Source of the DNA: Streptomyces chryseus
Lineage (GTDB): Bacteria > Actinomycetota > Actinomycetes > Streptomycetales > Streptomycetaceae
Assembly (NCBI RefSeq): GCF_014650755.1
Contig: NZ_BMVO01000011.1
Location: 140,505 to 204,504, forward strand
DNA: 64,000 nt
Direction of reading: 5' to 3'
Within the stretch, counting starts at the first letter, position 1, and each line of letters opens with the position of its first letter. Shown one piece after another: positions 16,330-25,113 of this stretch. The notes under the pieces are model-generated. The model was given only the letters and a program-made list of their open reading frames with translations, was not told where the DNA came from and did not search any database. The position numbers were made by a program, and so were the translations under genes.

Positions 16330-17472
16330 ATGACGGAGACCACGGTCGGCATCGGCGGCGCGGCGGAGAGCACCGACATGGTGCTCAACATCGGCCCCCA
16401 GCATCCCTCCACGCACGGCGTCCTCCGCCTCAGGCTGGTGCTCGACGGCGAACGGATCCAGCACGCGGAGCCGGTCATCGGCTACATGCACCGCGGCGCG
16501 GAGAAGCTGTTCGAGGCCCGTGACTACCGCCAGATCGTCATGCTCGCGAACCGCCACGACTGGCTGTCCGCGTTCTCCAACGAACTCGGCGTCGTCATGG
16601 CCGTCGAGCGCATGCTCGGCATGGAGGTCCCGGAGCGCGCCGTCTGGACCCGTACGCTCCTCGCCGAGCTGAACCGGGTCCTGAACCACCTGATGTTCCT
16701 CGGTTCGTACCCCCTCGAACTGGGCGGAATCACCCCGGTCTTCTACGCGTTCCGTGAGCGCGAGGAGCTCCAGGCCGTCATGGAGGAGGTTTCCGGCGGC
16801 CGCATGCACTACATGTTCAACCGGGTCGGCGGCCTCAAGGAGGACCTCCCCGCAGGCTGGCTCGGCCGGGCCCGCGCGGCCGTCGCGGACGTCCGGTCCC
16901 GGATGGACGTGTACGACGACCTGGTCACCGGCAACGAGATCTTCCGCGGCCGCACGCGCGGCGTCGGCGTACTGTCGCGCGAGGCCGTGCACGCGTACGG
17001 CGTGAGCGGCCCCATCGCCCGCGCCTCCGGCGTCGACTTCGACCTCCGCCGCGACGAGCCGTACCTCGCGTACGGCGAACTCCAGGACACCCTGAAGGTC
17101 GCCACCAGGGCCGAGGGCGACTGCCTCGCCCGCTTCGAGGTCCTCCTGGAGCAGACCCACAACGCGCTGGACCTGGCGGACGCCTGCCTGGACCGGATGG
17201 CCGGCCTCGCGCCCGGCCCGATCAACCAGCGGCTGCCGAAGGTGCTGAAGGCCCCGGAGGGCCACACGTACGCCTGGACCGAGAACCCGCTCGGGATCAA
17301 CGGCTACTACCTGGTCTCGAAGGGCGAGAAGACGCCGTACCGCCTGAAGCTGCGCTCGGCCTCGTTCAACAACATCCAGGCGCTGGTGGAACTGCTCCCC
17401 GGAACGCTCGTCGCCGACATGGTGGCGATCCTCGGGTCGCTCTTCTTCGTCGTCGGCGACATCGACAAGTGA
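16330..17472 (+). CDS. nuoD2: Orphan NADH-quinone oxidoreductase 49-kDa subunit homologue (NuoD2)
   Basis: A 380-residue homologue of complex I subunit NuoD/NDUFS2, with the family motifs IGPQHPSTHG (His29), GYMHRGAEKL (Arg55), LNRVLNHLMFLG, GGRMHYMFNRVGG and the C-terminal VADMVAILGSLFFVVGDIDK-type ending. No other nuo gene is adjacent; Streptomyces have a full nuo operon elsewhere. Aligning with human NDUFS2, the quinone-site Tyr (Tyr141 of the precursor) falls on Trp78 here (RHDWLS), while the quinone-site His and the arginine methylated by NDUFAF7 are kept. It probably works in a different or modified complex. The ATG at 16330 has a GGGGGG ribosome site and starts where the family begins. 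Upstream is a MidA-like methyltransferase gene. Confidence 0.9.
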   Translation: MTETTVGIGGAAESTDMVLNIGPQHPSTHGVLRLRLVLDGERIQHAEPVIGYMHRGAEKLFEARDYRQIVMLANRHDWLSAFSNELGVVMAVERMLGMEVPERAVWTRTLLAELNRVLNHLMFLGSYPLELGGITPVFYAFREREELQAVMEEVSGGRMHYMFNRVGGLKEDLPAGWLGRARAAVADVRSRMDVYDDLVTGNEIFRGRTRGVGVLSREAVHAYGVSGPIARASGVDFDLRRDEPYLAYGELQDTLKVATRAEGDCLARFEVLLEQTHNALDLADACLDRMAGLAPGPINQRLPKVLKAPEGHTYAWTENPLGINGYYLVSKGEKTPYRLKLRSASFNNIQALVELLPGTLVADMVAILGSLFFVVGDIDK

Positions 17473-17476
17473 CCGG

Positions 17477-18613
17477 CTAGCGCAGCACGCCCTCTAGGAA
17501 GTCGCTGCCGAGCCGGGACACCACCTGGAGGTCCAGGCCGTGCAGGACGTAGCGGCCGCGGCGCTGGGTGGTCAGCAGGCCGGCCTTGCGCAGGACGGTC
17601 AGATGGCGTGAGACCTCGGGCGCGGTGATGCCGTGCGACTCGGCCAGCTCGCCGGTCGTGTACGGGGAGCGGGCGAGGTTGCGGCACAGGCGCATGCGCA
17701 TCGGGTGGGCCAGCGCCTCCATCCGCAGTTTCAGCAGCTCGACCGACGCGGGGCCGGGCAGTTCGGGCGCGCCGACCGGGTAGTGGATCACCGGCCGCCA
17801 GCCGGGCGCGTGCAGGATCGACAGATGCGGCCAGCCGAAACTCGACGGCACGAAGGTCAGCCCTGCCCCGACGTCCGGCTCGACGGCGCTGGTCCGGCCG
17901 TCGGCCAGCTTGTCGGCGTGGATACGGGTCCTCGCCCCGCCCGGGCCGCCGCTCGTCTCCAGCGTCAGCGCGGGGGAGACCGCGTGCAGGGCCTCCGCGA
18001 GGCCCTTGCGGCGCAGCACCTCGCCGTGGTGCCGCGCGGCGGAGGCCAGTTGGACCCGGGCGCGGCGCCAGGTGTCCGCGAAGAACGCCTGGTCGCAGTC
18101 CTCGAACAGGCGCCGCAGCCAGGCCCGTACGGACCCGGGATCGGCCAGCAGCCGGCGGGCGAAGTCCGTCTGCTTGGGCCCGCGCGCGGCGGCCAGGTCC
18201 AGCGCCCGGTCGCGCATCGCCGCGTCGACGAGCGGGGACGGGCTGACGCTGCCGTACGTACTGGAGCAGGTGAACTCCAGCGCGGCCGAGACGAACCGCT
18301 CGTCGTCCAGCCGGTCCAGCGCGTCCAGGTCCTCGGCGAGCGTCGCGCCCGTCCTGCCGTCGCCGCCGCGCACGCCGGCGAACGGCATGAAGACGTCCGA
18401 GAACGTGCTGCGCCACAGGAACTCCGCCTCGCTCATCCGGTCCGCGAGGTCCGGCTTCAGCGACGCGGCGGCCGCCGTCGCCCAGCCGTGCAGCCCCGGG
18501 TGGTGGCCGGGCTCGGACAGGGCGTGCAGGGCCATGCCGAGCTCCGCCAGCGGGGAGGTCTCGAAGACGACGCGCTCGGACGGCAGGCCGGTGATGTCGA
18601 TGGACACGCTCAT
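17477..18613 (-). CDS. ArsR-type regulator with DUF5937-like N-terminal domain
   Basis: A 378-residue protein. Residues about 1-280 match my memory of the DUF5937 layout of actinobacterial regulators (start VSIDITGLPSERVVF, then SPLAELGMALHAL). The last 100 residues form an ArsR winged helix: ALAHPMRMRLCRNLARSPYTTGELAESHGITAPEVSRHL. The long N-terminal domain is probably a ligand or partner domain. It converges with nuoD2 with only four bases between the stops. No operator or target is evident. Confidence 0.82.
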   Translation of the reverse strand: MSVSIDITGLPSERVVFETSPLAELGMALHALSEPGHHPGLHGWATAAAASLKPDLADRMSEAEFLWRSTFSDVFMPFAGVRGGDGRTGATLAEDLDALDRLDDERFVSAALEFTCSSTYGSVSPSPLVDAAMRDRALDLAAARGPKQTDFARRLLADPGSVRAWLRRLFEDCDQAFFADTWRRARVQLASAARHHGEVLRRKGLAEALHAVSPALTLETSGGPGGARTRIHADKLADGRTSAVEPDVGAGLTFVPSSFGWPHLSILHAPGWRPVIHYPVGAPELPGPASVELLKLRMEALAHPMRMRLCRNLARSPYTTGELAESHGITAPEVSRHLTVLRKAGLLTTQRRGRYVLHGLDLQVVSRLGSDFLEGVLR

Positions 18614-18713
18614 GGCCCCATCGTGCCCGGTGCCGCCGACAGCCGGACCGCCGATTGACGGGGCTCGTCAAACGAAGCGCGTCGCGGGGCGCCCGGCGCG
18701 CAGGGTGGGTGAC

Positions 18714-18986
18714 ATGAACGCCACTCAGCAGCACATGCTCGATGTCTACCGCGCCGCTCAGTTGGGGCACCCCGCACCGCCGGCGCCCGGCCAGGGCGAC
18801 TGGCAGGTGGTCCGGGAGGTACGCGACTACCAGCGCCTCGGGGCGACGGCCGCGGGCCGGCCGCCCCGGCTCGGCCGCCTCCGCGCCACCCTGGCCGGCC
18901 TGTTCGCCTCCGCCACCCGTAGCCGGGGCGCACGGGCCGGGCGCACCCGGGCCGTGGCCGGCTCCGGGTCCGGGGCGTGCGGCTAG
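18714..18986 (+). CDS. Small unknown protein
   Basis: A 90-residue basic protein with a tryptophan-containing N-terminal half (GDWQVVREVRDYQRL) and an Arg/Ala-rich tail. Streptomyces have a similar small gene here as far as I recall. GGTGGGTGAC lies just upstream of the ATG. Its TAG stop overlaps the TAG stop of the converging aldolase gene through a shared CTAG. No function can be proposed. Confidence 0.55.
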   Translation: MNATQQHMLDVYRAAQLGHPAPPAPGQGDWQVVREVRDYQRLGATAAGRPPRLGRLRATLAGLFASATRSRGARAGRTRAVAGSGSGACG

Positions 18987-20188
18987 GGAGACGGGCGCGG
19001 GCCGCCCGCCGTGGGCCCCGCTCCTGCCTCCTGCCCCTGCAACCGCCCCGCGAAGTCGGCCACCGCGTACAACACGTCCCGCCGCGTCCACTCCAGACCG
19101 GCGGCCGCCACCGTCACCTCCGTGACCGCCACCCCCGGCGGCGCGTCCTCGAACCACCTGCGGAACAGCGCCACCCCCGTCTCCTCCGCCTGCCGCACCG
19201 CCGCCTCCGTCAGGAGCTCCGCGCCGTACGGCAGCCAGACCTGGAACTGGTGCGTGTGCGGCGGCTCCGGACGCACCCGGAACCACGGCACGCCCGCCGC
19301 GCGGAAGCCGTCCGCGAGCGCCGCCGCGACCACCTTGGCGTGGGCGACGTACTCCGGCAGCCGGGGCAGCTCCCGCTCCAGGCCCAGCAGGGCGGAGAGG
19401 GCCGCCGGGTACTGCTGGAAGAGCTGCCCGCCGTACCGGTGCCGCCACACCCGCGCCTCAGCGACCAGCGAAGCCGGTCCCGCGAGCGCCGCCCCGGACA
19501 TCGCGCCCAGGGACTTGTAGAACGACACGTACACGCTGTCAGCGAGCTCCGCGATCTCCGGGAGCGTACGGCCGAGATGAGGGGCGCACTCCCACAGCCG
19601 GGCGCCGTCGAAGTGCACCACCGCGTCCCGTTCCCGCGCGGCGTCGACGACCGCCGTCAGCTCGTCCCACGACGGCAGGACGAAGCCGGCGTCCCGCAGC
19701 GGCAGTTCCAGCATCAGCGTGCCGAACGGCTCGTCGCAGGCGCGCACTTCGTCCGCCGTGGGAAGCCGGTGCGCGGCCGTCGGATGCGTCGTGCGCAGCC
19801 CGCTCACCACCGACAGCGCGCCGCCCTCGTGCACCTCCGGGTGCGACAGCGGATGCAGCGCCACCGTCGCGTTGCCCGTACGCCCCGCCCAGCACCGCAG
19901 CGCCACCTGCTGCGCCATCGTCCCGGTGGGGAAGAACGCCGCAGCCTCCGTGCCCAGCGTCCGTGCGACGCGCCGCTCCAGCTCGGCGACGATCCCGTCG
20001 CCGTACACGTCGGTCCACTCGTCCAGGTCGTACACCCCGGTCGCCGAACCGGCGTCCGCCGCCGCCGCGAGCGCCGCCAGCCGCTCACCCACGGTCGACT
20101 CCACCGGGGCGCGCCACAGGGTGCGCTCCGCCTTCCTCCACGCGGCGAGCCTGCGCCGGCGCCCGTCCTGTTCGCTGCCGTCCGTCAT
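18983..20188 (-). CDS. Threonine aldolase / beta-eliminating lyase family PLP enzyme
   Basis: A 401-residue fold-type I PLP enzyme. It has the family motifs FFPTGTMAQQVALR (phosphate-binding region, about residue 90), HPLSHPEVHEGGA, VHFDGARLWECAP (the Asp that binds the pyridine nitrogen) and YVSFYKSLGAMSGAAL, in which the Lys is the PLP Schiff-base residue. The reaction is probably retro-aldol cleavage of L-threonine or L-allo-threonine to glycine and acetaldehyde, or a related elimination. The ATG at 20188 was chosen over in-frame starts further upstream that would overlap the next gene's promoter. Confidence 0.88.
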   Translation of the reverse strand: MTDGSEQDGRRRRLAAWRKAERTLWRAPVESTVGERLAALAAAADAGSATGVYDLDEWTDVYGDGIVAELERRVARTLGTEAAAFFPTGTMAQQVALRCWAGRTGNATVALHPLSHPEVHEGGALSVVSGLRTTHPTAAHRLPTADEVRACDEPFGTLMLELPLRDAGFVLPSWDELTAVVDAARERDAVVHFDGARLWECAPHLGRTLPEIAELADSVYVSFYKSLGAMSGAALAGPASLVAEARVWRHRYGGQLFQQYPAALSALLGLERELPRLPEYVAHAKVVAAALADGFRAAGVPWFRVRPEPPHTHQFQVWLPYGAELLTEAAVRQAEETGVALFRRWFEDAPPGVAVTEVTVAAAGLEWTRRDVLYAVADFAGRLQGQEAGAGPTAGGPRPSP

Positions 20189-20322
20189 CGGACGATCATC
20201 GCGTACCGTGCGGCCTCTGCCCACAGCCTGTGGACAGCGAGGCGATCGCACGAAACGCTGGCGTAGCATGACCAGAAATCGTCCGGTACCCCCCGCGGAC
20301 TGGAACGGAAGGCCGTCCCCGC

Positions 20323-21321
20323 GTGAACGTGAACGCACCACACGCAGCACACGAGTCCCTGGACCCCAGGGACCGCCCCGCCCGCCTCACCGTGGGCGTG
20401 GTCGGAGCGGGCCGCGTCGGCCCCGCGCTCGCCGCCGCGCTGCGGCTGGCGGGCCACCGCCCGGTAGCCGTCTCCGGCGTCTCGGACGCGTCCGTGCGCC
20501 GGGCGGCGACGCTCCTGCCCGACGTCCCGCTCGTCACCCCCGCCGAGGTGCTGGCCCGCGCCGAACTGGTCCTGCTGACCGTTCCCGACGACGCCCTGCC
20601 GGGGCTCGTCGAGGGGCTCGCGGAGACCGGCGCCGTACGGCCGGGGCAGCTCATCGTGCACACGTCCGGGCGGTACGGAACCCGCGTCCTTGAGCCCGCC
20701 CTGCGCGCCGGCGCGCTGCCCCTCGCCCTGCACCCCGCCATGACGTTCACCGGAACGTCCGTCGACGTGCAGCGGCTCGCGGGCTGCTCCTTCGGCGTCA
20801 CCGCCCCCGAGGAGCTGCGCCTCGCGGCCGAGGCCCTGGTCATCGAGATGGGCGGCGAGCCCGAGTGGGTCGCCGAAGAGGCGCGCCCGCTCTACCACGC
20901 GGCCCTCGCCCTCGGCGCGAACCACCTGGTCACGCTGGTCGCCCAGTCCATGGAGCTGCTGCGCACGGCGGGTGTCGAGGCCCCCGACCGGATGCTCGGA
21001 CCGCTCCTCGGCGCCGCCCTCGACAACGCCCTGCGCTCCGGCGACGCGGCCCTCACGGGCCCGGTCGCGCGCGGGGACGCGGGAACGGTCGCCGCGCACG
21101 TCGCGCAGTTGCGCGAGCACGCGCCGCAGGCCGTCGCGGGATACCTCGCCATGGCCCGTACGACCGCCGACCGCGCCCTCGCCCACGGGCTGCTCAAGCC
21201 GGAGCTGGCCGAGGACCTGCTGGACGTACTGGCCGACGGGGGCAGGCCCGACTCGGGCAGGCCGGAGACGGGCAGGCCCGACGACGACGCGCCCGACGGG
21301 GCCGGGAGAGACGACCGATGA
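20323..21321 (+). CDS. Rossmann-like / DUF2520 dehydrogenase (ketopantoate-reductase-like)
   Basis: A 332-residue protein. An NAD(P)-binding Rossmann motif VGVVGAGRVGPALAAALR sits near residue 25; the C-terminal half matches DUF2520 (LYHAALALGANHLVTLVAQS). These proteins resemble ketopantoate reductase and 6-phosphogluconate dehydrogenase. Its stop overlaps the panC start (ATGA), so it is the first gene of a CoA/NAD operon, which suggests it may supply pantoate by reducing ketopantoate; this is inference. The C-terminus has a tandem GRPDSGRPETGRPDDD repeat, a short tail expansion. The start is a GTG at 20323, or the GTG six bases later. Confidence 0.85.
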   Translation: MNVNAPHAAHESLDPRDRPARLTVGVVGAGRVGPALAAALRLAGHRPVAVSGVSDASVRRAATLLPDVPLVTPAEVLARAELVLLTVPDDALPGLVEGLAETGAVRPGQLIVHTSGRYGTRVLEPALRAGALPLALHPAMTFTGTSVDVQRLAGCSFGVTAPEELRLAAEALVIEMGGEPEWVAEEARPLYHAALALGANHLVTLVAQSMELLRTAGVEAPDRMLGPLLGAALDNALRSGDAALTGPVARGDAGTVAAHVAQLREHAPQAVAGYLAMARTTADRALAHGLLKPELAEDLLDVLADGGRPDSGRPETGRPDDDAPDGAGRDDR

Positions 21322-22382
21322 GCGCCGCCTTCGAGCTGGTCCCCACCCGTGAGGACCTCCAGTACGTCCTCGCGCACTTTGCCGCCCCCGGCCGCACCGC
21401 CGTCGTCATGACCATGGGCGCCCTGCACGAGGGCCACGCGACGCTGATCCGCGCCGCGCGCTCGCACGTGGGGCCCCGGGGCTTCGTCGTCGTCACCGTG
21501 TTCGTCAACCCGCTCCAGTTCGGAGCGGGCGAGGACCTCGACCGCTATCCGCGCACCCTCGACGCCGACCTGGCCCTCGCCGAACGCGCCGGTGCGAACG
21601 CCGTGTTCGCCCCCTCCGCCGACGAGGTGTACCCGGGCGGCGCACCGCAGGTCCGTATCACCGCGGGACCGATGGGCGAGCGGCTCGAAGGGGCGTCCCG
21701 CCCCGGCCACTTCGACGGCATGCTGACCGTCGTCGCCAAGCTGCTGCACCTGACCGGGCCCGACGTCGCGTTCTTCGGGCAGAAGGACGCCCAGCAGCTC
21801 GCCCTGATCCGCCGCATGGCGCGCGACCTGAACTTCCCCGTCGAGATCGTCGGCGTGCCGACGGTCCGCGAGGAGGACGGCCTGGCCCTGTCCAGCCGCA
21901 ACCGCTACCTCGCCCCCGGCGAGCGCCGCACCGCGCTCGCCCTCTCGCGCGCGTTGTTCGCCGCCCGCGACCGGCTCATCGCGCTGGAGGCCCTGCACGC
22001 CCGCGCGCTCGCCCAGGGCGCGCCGACGACCCCCGCGCGGGTGGCGGCCCTCGCCGGCCTCGGCGAGGCGCGCGCGGCGGCCGACGCGCACGCCGTGGAG
22101 CAGGCCGGCCACGCCGACCTCAGCGGCCCGGCCGCCGTCCGCGCGGCCGCGGCCACCGTCCTGGACGAGGCGGCGCGCCTGGAACCGCCGCTCGCCCTCG
22201 ACTACGTCGCCCTCGTCGACCCGTCCGACTTCACCGAGGTGCCCGACGCCTACAGCGGCGACGCGATCCTCGCCGTGGCCGCCCGGGTCGGCGCCACACG
22301 CCTCATCGACAACATCCCGCTGACCTTCGTCCACCAGAGCGGCGACGCAGGCGAAGTCCGCGAGCAGGGAGCCCCGGCATGA
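21318..22382 (+). CDS. panC: Pantothenate synthetase
   Basis: PanC condenses pantoate and beta-alanine with ATP to give pantothenate. Motifs: TMGALHEGHATLIRAA (the nucleotidyl-transferase HxGH-like segment), VFVNPLQFGAGEDLDRYPR, RPGHFDGMLTVVAKLL and FGQKDAQQLALIRRM, then the KMSKS-like GLALSSRNRYL. At 354 residues it is longer than the usual 280-300; the excess is an Ala-rich segment at about residues 230-275 in the C-terminal domain, away from the active site. Overlaps ATGA with both the preceding DUF2520 gene and nadB, indicating translational coupling. Confidence 0.96.
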   Translation: MSAAFELVPTREDLQYVLAHFAAPGRTAVVMTMGALHEGHATLIRAARSHVGPRGFVVVTVFVNPLQFGAGEDLDRYPRTLDADLALAERAGANAVFAPSADEVYPGGAPQVRITAGPMGERLEGASRPGHFDGMLTVVAKLLHLTGPDVAFFGQKDAQQLALIRRMARDLNFPVEIVGVPTVREEDGLALSSRNRYLAPGERRTALALSRALFAARDRLIALEALHARALAQGAPTTPARVAALAGLGEARAAADAHAVEQAGHADLSGPAAVRAAAATVLDEAARLEPPLALDYVALVDPSDFTEVPDAYSGDAILAVAARVGATRLIDNIPLTFVHQSGDAGEVREQGAPA

Positions 22383-24115
22383 CCCGCACCGGTATACGGC
22401 TGAAGGCCCCCGCCCCCGGCTGGACCGTCGACGCCGACGTCGTGGTCGTCGGCTCCGGCGTCGCCGGCCTGACCGCCGCGCTGCGCTGCACCGCCGCCGG
22501 CCTGCGCACGGTCGTCGTCACCAAGGCCCGCCTGGACGACGGCTCCACCCGCTGGGCGCAGGGCGGCATAGCCGCCGCCCTCGGCGACGGGGACACGCCC
22601 GAACAGCACCTCGACGACACACTCGTCGCGGGCGCGGGCCTGTGCGACGAGGAGGCCGTACGGGCCCTGGTCACCGAGGGCCCCGACGCCGTGCGCCGAC
22701 TGATCGACACCGGCGCGCTCTTCGACACCGACCCCGAGTCGGGCGTCATCCAGCTCACCCGCGAGGGCGGCCACCACCGCCGCCGCATCGCGCACGCCGG
22801 CGGTGACGCCACGGGCGCGGAGATCTCCCGGGCGCTCGTCGAGGCCGTACGGCTCGCGTCTGTCCGTACGATCGAGAACGCCCTGGTACTGGACCTGCTG
22901 ACGGACGCCGACGGACGTACGGCCGGTGTCACCCTGCACGTCATGGGCGAGGGCCAGCACGACGGCGTCGGCGCCGTCCTCGCTCCGGCCGTCGTCCTCG
23001 CGACGGGCGGCATGGGGCAGGTCTTCTCGGCCACCACCAACCCGTCCGTCTCCACCGGCGACGGCGTGGCCCTCGCCCTGCGCGCGGGCGCCGAGGTCTC
23101 GGACCTCGAATTCGTCCAGTTCCACCCGACGGTGCTCTTCCTGGGCGCCGACGCGGAGGGCCAGCAGCCCCTGGTGTCGGAGGCGGTACGGGGCGAGGGC
23201 GCCCACCTCGTCGACGCGGACGGCGTGCGCTTCATGCTCGGCCAGCACGAGCTGGCGGAGCTGGCCCCGCGCGACATCGTCGCCAAGGGGATCATGCGCC
23301 GGATGCGCGAGCAGGGCGCCGAGCACATGTACCTCGACGCGCGGCACTTCGGCGCCGCCATGTGGGAGTCCCGCTTCCCCACCATCCTGGCGGCCTGCCG
23401 CTCGCACGGCATCGACCCGGTCACGGACCCGATCCCGGTGGCCCCCGCGGCCCACTACGCGTCCGGCGGCGTACGGACGGACCTCCACGGCCGTACGACC
23501 GTCCCGGGGCTCTACGCCTGCGGTGAGGTGGCCTGCACGGGCGTGCACGGCGCGAACCGGCTCGCCTCCAACTCGCTCCTGGAGGGCCTCGTCTTCGCGG
23601 AGCGCATCGCCGAGGACATCGCGGCCCACCCCGCCTCTCCCGGCCCGGCGGTACGCGGCGAGGAGGCCCCCGGGCCGCTCCTCGACCCGGCCACCCGCAT
23701 CGAGATCCAGCGGATCATGACGGCCGGCGCCGGAGTGCTGCGTTCCGCCGAGAGCCTCGACCACGCGGCGACGGCCCTGGAGGCCCTGTACCGCAGCGCG
23801 GCCGCCGAAGCGGACCACCGCGACGGCGGCGACACGGGTGACGGCGACGGCGCCAAGGACGCCGAGCCCGGTGTGGACGCCTGGGAGGCCACCAACCTCC
23901 TCCTCGTCTCGCGCGTCCTGGTCGCCGCGGCCCGCGCCCGCGAGGAGACCCGGGGCTGCCACTGGCGCGAGGACCGCCCCGACCGCGACGACGACTGGCG
24001 CCGCCACCTCGTCGTACGGCTCACCCCGGACCGCACCCTCGCCGTGCACCGCACCGCGACCGCATCGTTCCCGCCCGTAGGACCCGGCCCCGTACCAGCT
24101 CAGAGGGAGCAGTAA
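22379..24115 (+). CDS. nadB: L-aspartate oxidase
   Basis: NadB oxidises L-aspartate to iminoaspartate for quinolinate and NAD synthesis, with FAD. The FAD motif VVVGSGVAGLTAAL lies near residue 23; the WAQGGIAAAL, HPTVLF, GGVRTDLHGRTTVPGLYACGE and GVHGANRLASNSLLEGLVF segments are those of the family. The 578-residue length is slightly above the usual 530 because of an acidic, Gly-rich insertion near residue 480. nadA, which completes quinolinate synthesis, is not in this window. Overlaps panC by ATGA and is followed by nadC after two bases. Confidence 0.97.
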   Translation: MTRTGIRLKAPAPGWTVDADVVVVGSGVAGLTAALRCTAAGLRTVVVTKARLDDGSTRWAQGGIAAALGDGDTPEQHLDDTLVAGAGLCDEEAVRALVTEGPDAVRRLIDTGALFDTDPESGVIQLTREGGHHRRRIAHAGGDATGAEISRALVEAVRLASVRTIENALVLDLLTDADGRTAGVTLHVMGEGQHDGVGAVLAPAVVLATGGMGQVFSATTNPSVSTGDGVALALRAGAEVSDLEFVQFHPTVLFLGADAEGQQPLVSEAVRGEGAHLVDADGVRFMLGQHELAELAPRDIVAKGIMRRMREQGAEHMYLDARHFGAAMWESRFPTILAACRSHGIDPVTDPIPVAPAAHYASGGVRTDLHGRTTVPGLYACGEVACTGVHGANRLASNSLLEGLVFAERIAEDIAAHPASPGPAVRGEEAPGPLLDPATRIEIQRIMTAGAGVLRSAESLDHAATALEALYRSAAAEADHRDGGDTGDGDGAKDAEPGVDAWEATNLLLVSRVLVAAARAREETRGCHWREDRPDRDDDWRRHLVVRLTPDRTLAVHRTATASFPPVGPGPVPAQREQ

Positions 24116-24117
24116 CC

Positions 24118-25110
24118 GTGAGTACGCCCGACAACCCCCAGCTCCTGCCGACCGCCTCCGGCGGGTGCGGCGACGCCTGCGGCTGCGGCGGTGAGGAGAC
24201 GTACGAACTCGACACCGCCGAGTGCGGCCTCGACCCCGACCTGGTGCAGCTCCTCGTCGCGTCGGGCCTCGACCCGCTGGAGGTCGAGGACATCGCGAAC
24301 GTCGCGCTGGCCGAGGACCTCGCCCACGGCGTGGACGTCACGAGCGTGGCGACCGTCCCCGAGGAGGCCGTCGCGACCGGCGACTTCACGGCCCGCGAGG
24401 CCGGCACCGTCGCGGGCCTGCGCGTCGCCGAGGCGATCCTCTCCGTCATCTGCACGGACGAGTTCGAAGTCGAGCGGCACGTCGAGGACGGCGACCGCGT
24501 CGAGGCCGGGCAGAAGCTCATCAGCGTCACCACCCGCACCCGTGACCTGCTCACCGGCGAGCGCAGCGCGCTCAACCTGCTGTGCCGCCTGTCGGGCATC
24601 GCGACGGCCACACGCGCGTGGGCGGACGCCCTCGAAGGCACCGGCGCCAAGGTCCGCGACACCCGCAAGACGACTCCCGGGCTGCGCGCCCTGGAGAAGT
24701 TCGCGGTCCGCTGCGGCGGTGGCGTCAACCACCGGATGTCCCTCTCGGACGCGGCGCTCGTCAAGGACAACCACGTGGTCGCGGCGGGCGGCGTGGCCGA
24801 GGCGTTCACGCTGGTGCGCAAGGCGTTCCCCGAGGTCCCGATCGAGGTCGAGGTCGACACGCTGGCCCAGGTGACCGAGGTTTTGGAGGCGGGCGCCGAC
24901 CTGATCCTCCTGGACAACTTCACCCCGGAGCAGACCCGCGAGGCGGTCGCTCTCGTGGGCGGCCGCGCGATCCTCGAATCCTCCGGCCGGCTGACCCTGG
25001 ACAACGCCCGCGCGTACGCGGACACGGGCGTCGACTTCCTCGCCGTCGGGGCGCTCACGCACTCCTCCCCGATCCTCGACATCGGCCTCGACCTGCGCGA
25101 GGCGAAGTAA
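24118..25110 (+). CDS. nadC: Nicotinate-nucleotide pyrophosphorylase (quinolinate phosphoribosyltransferase)
   Basis: NadC converts quinolinate and PRPP to nicotinate mononucleotide. Typical segments: LAEDLAHGVDVTS, GERSALNLLCRLSGIAT, DTRKTTPGLRALEKFAVRCGG (the arginine/lysine-rich PRPP and quinolinate site), VKDNHV, EVEVDTLAQ and DLILLDNF. The start is a GTG with GAGGGAGCAG upstream. The first 30 residues include GCGDACGCGG, with three cysteines (17, 21, 23) that are not part of the family core. They might bind metal. It lies between nadB and coaX in the same operon. Confidence 0.97.
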   Translation: MSTPDNPQLLPTASGGCGDACGCGGEETYELDTAECGLDPDLVQLLVASGLDPLEVEDIANVALAEDLAHGVDVTSVATVPEEAVATGDFTAREAGTVAGLRVAEAILSVICTDEFEVERHVEDGDRVEAGQKLISVTTRTRDLLTGERSALNLLCRLSGIATATRAWADALEGTGAKVRDTRKTTPGLRALEKFAVRCGGGVNHRMSLSDAALVKDNHVVAAGGVAEAFTLVRKAFPEVPIEVEVDTLAQVTEVLEAGADLILLDNFTPEQTREAVALVGGRAILESSGRLTLDNARAYADTGVDFLAVGALTHSSPILDIGLDLREAK

Positions 25111-25113
25111 CCC

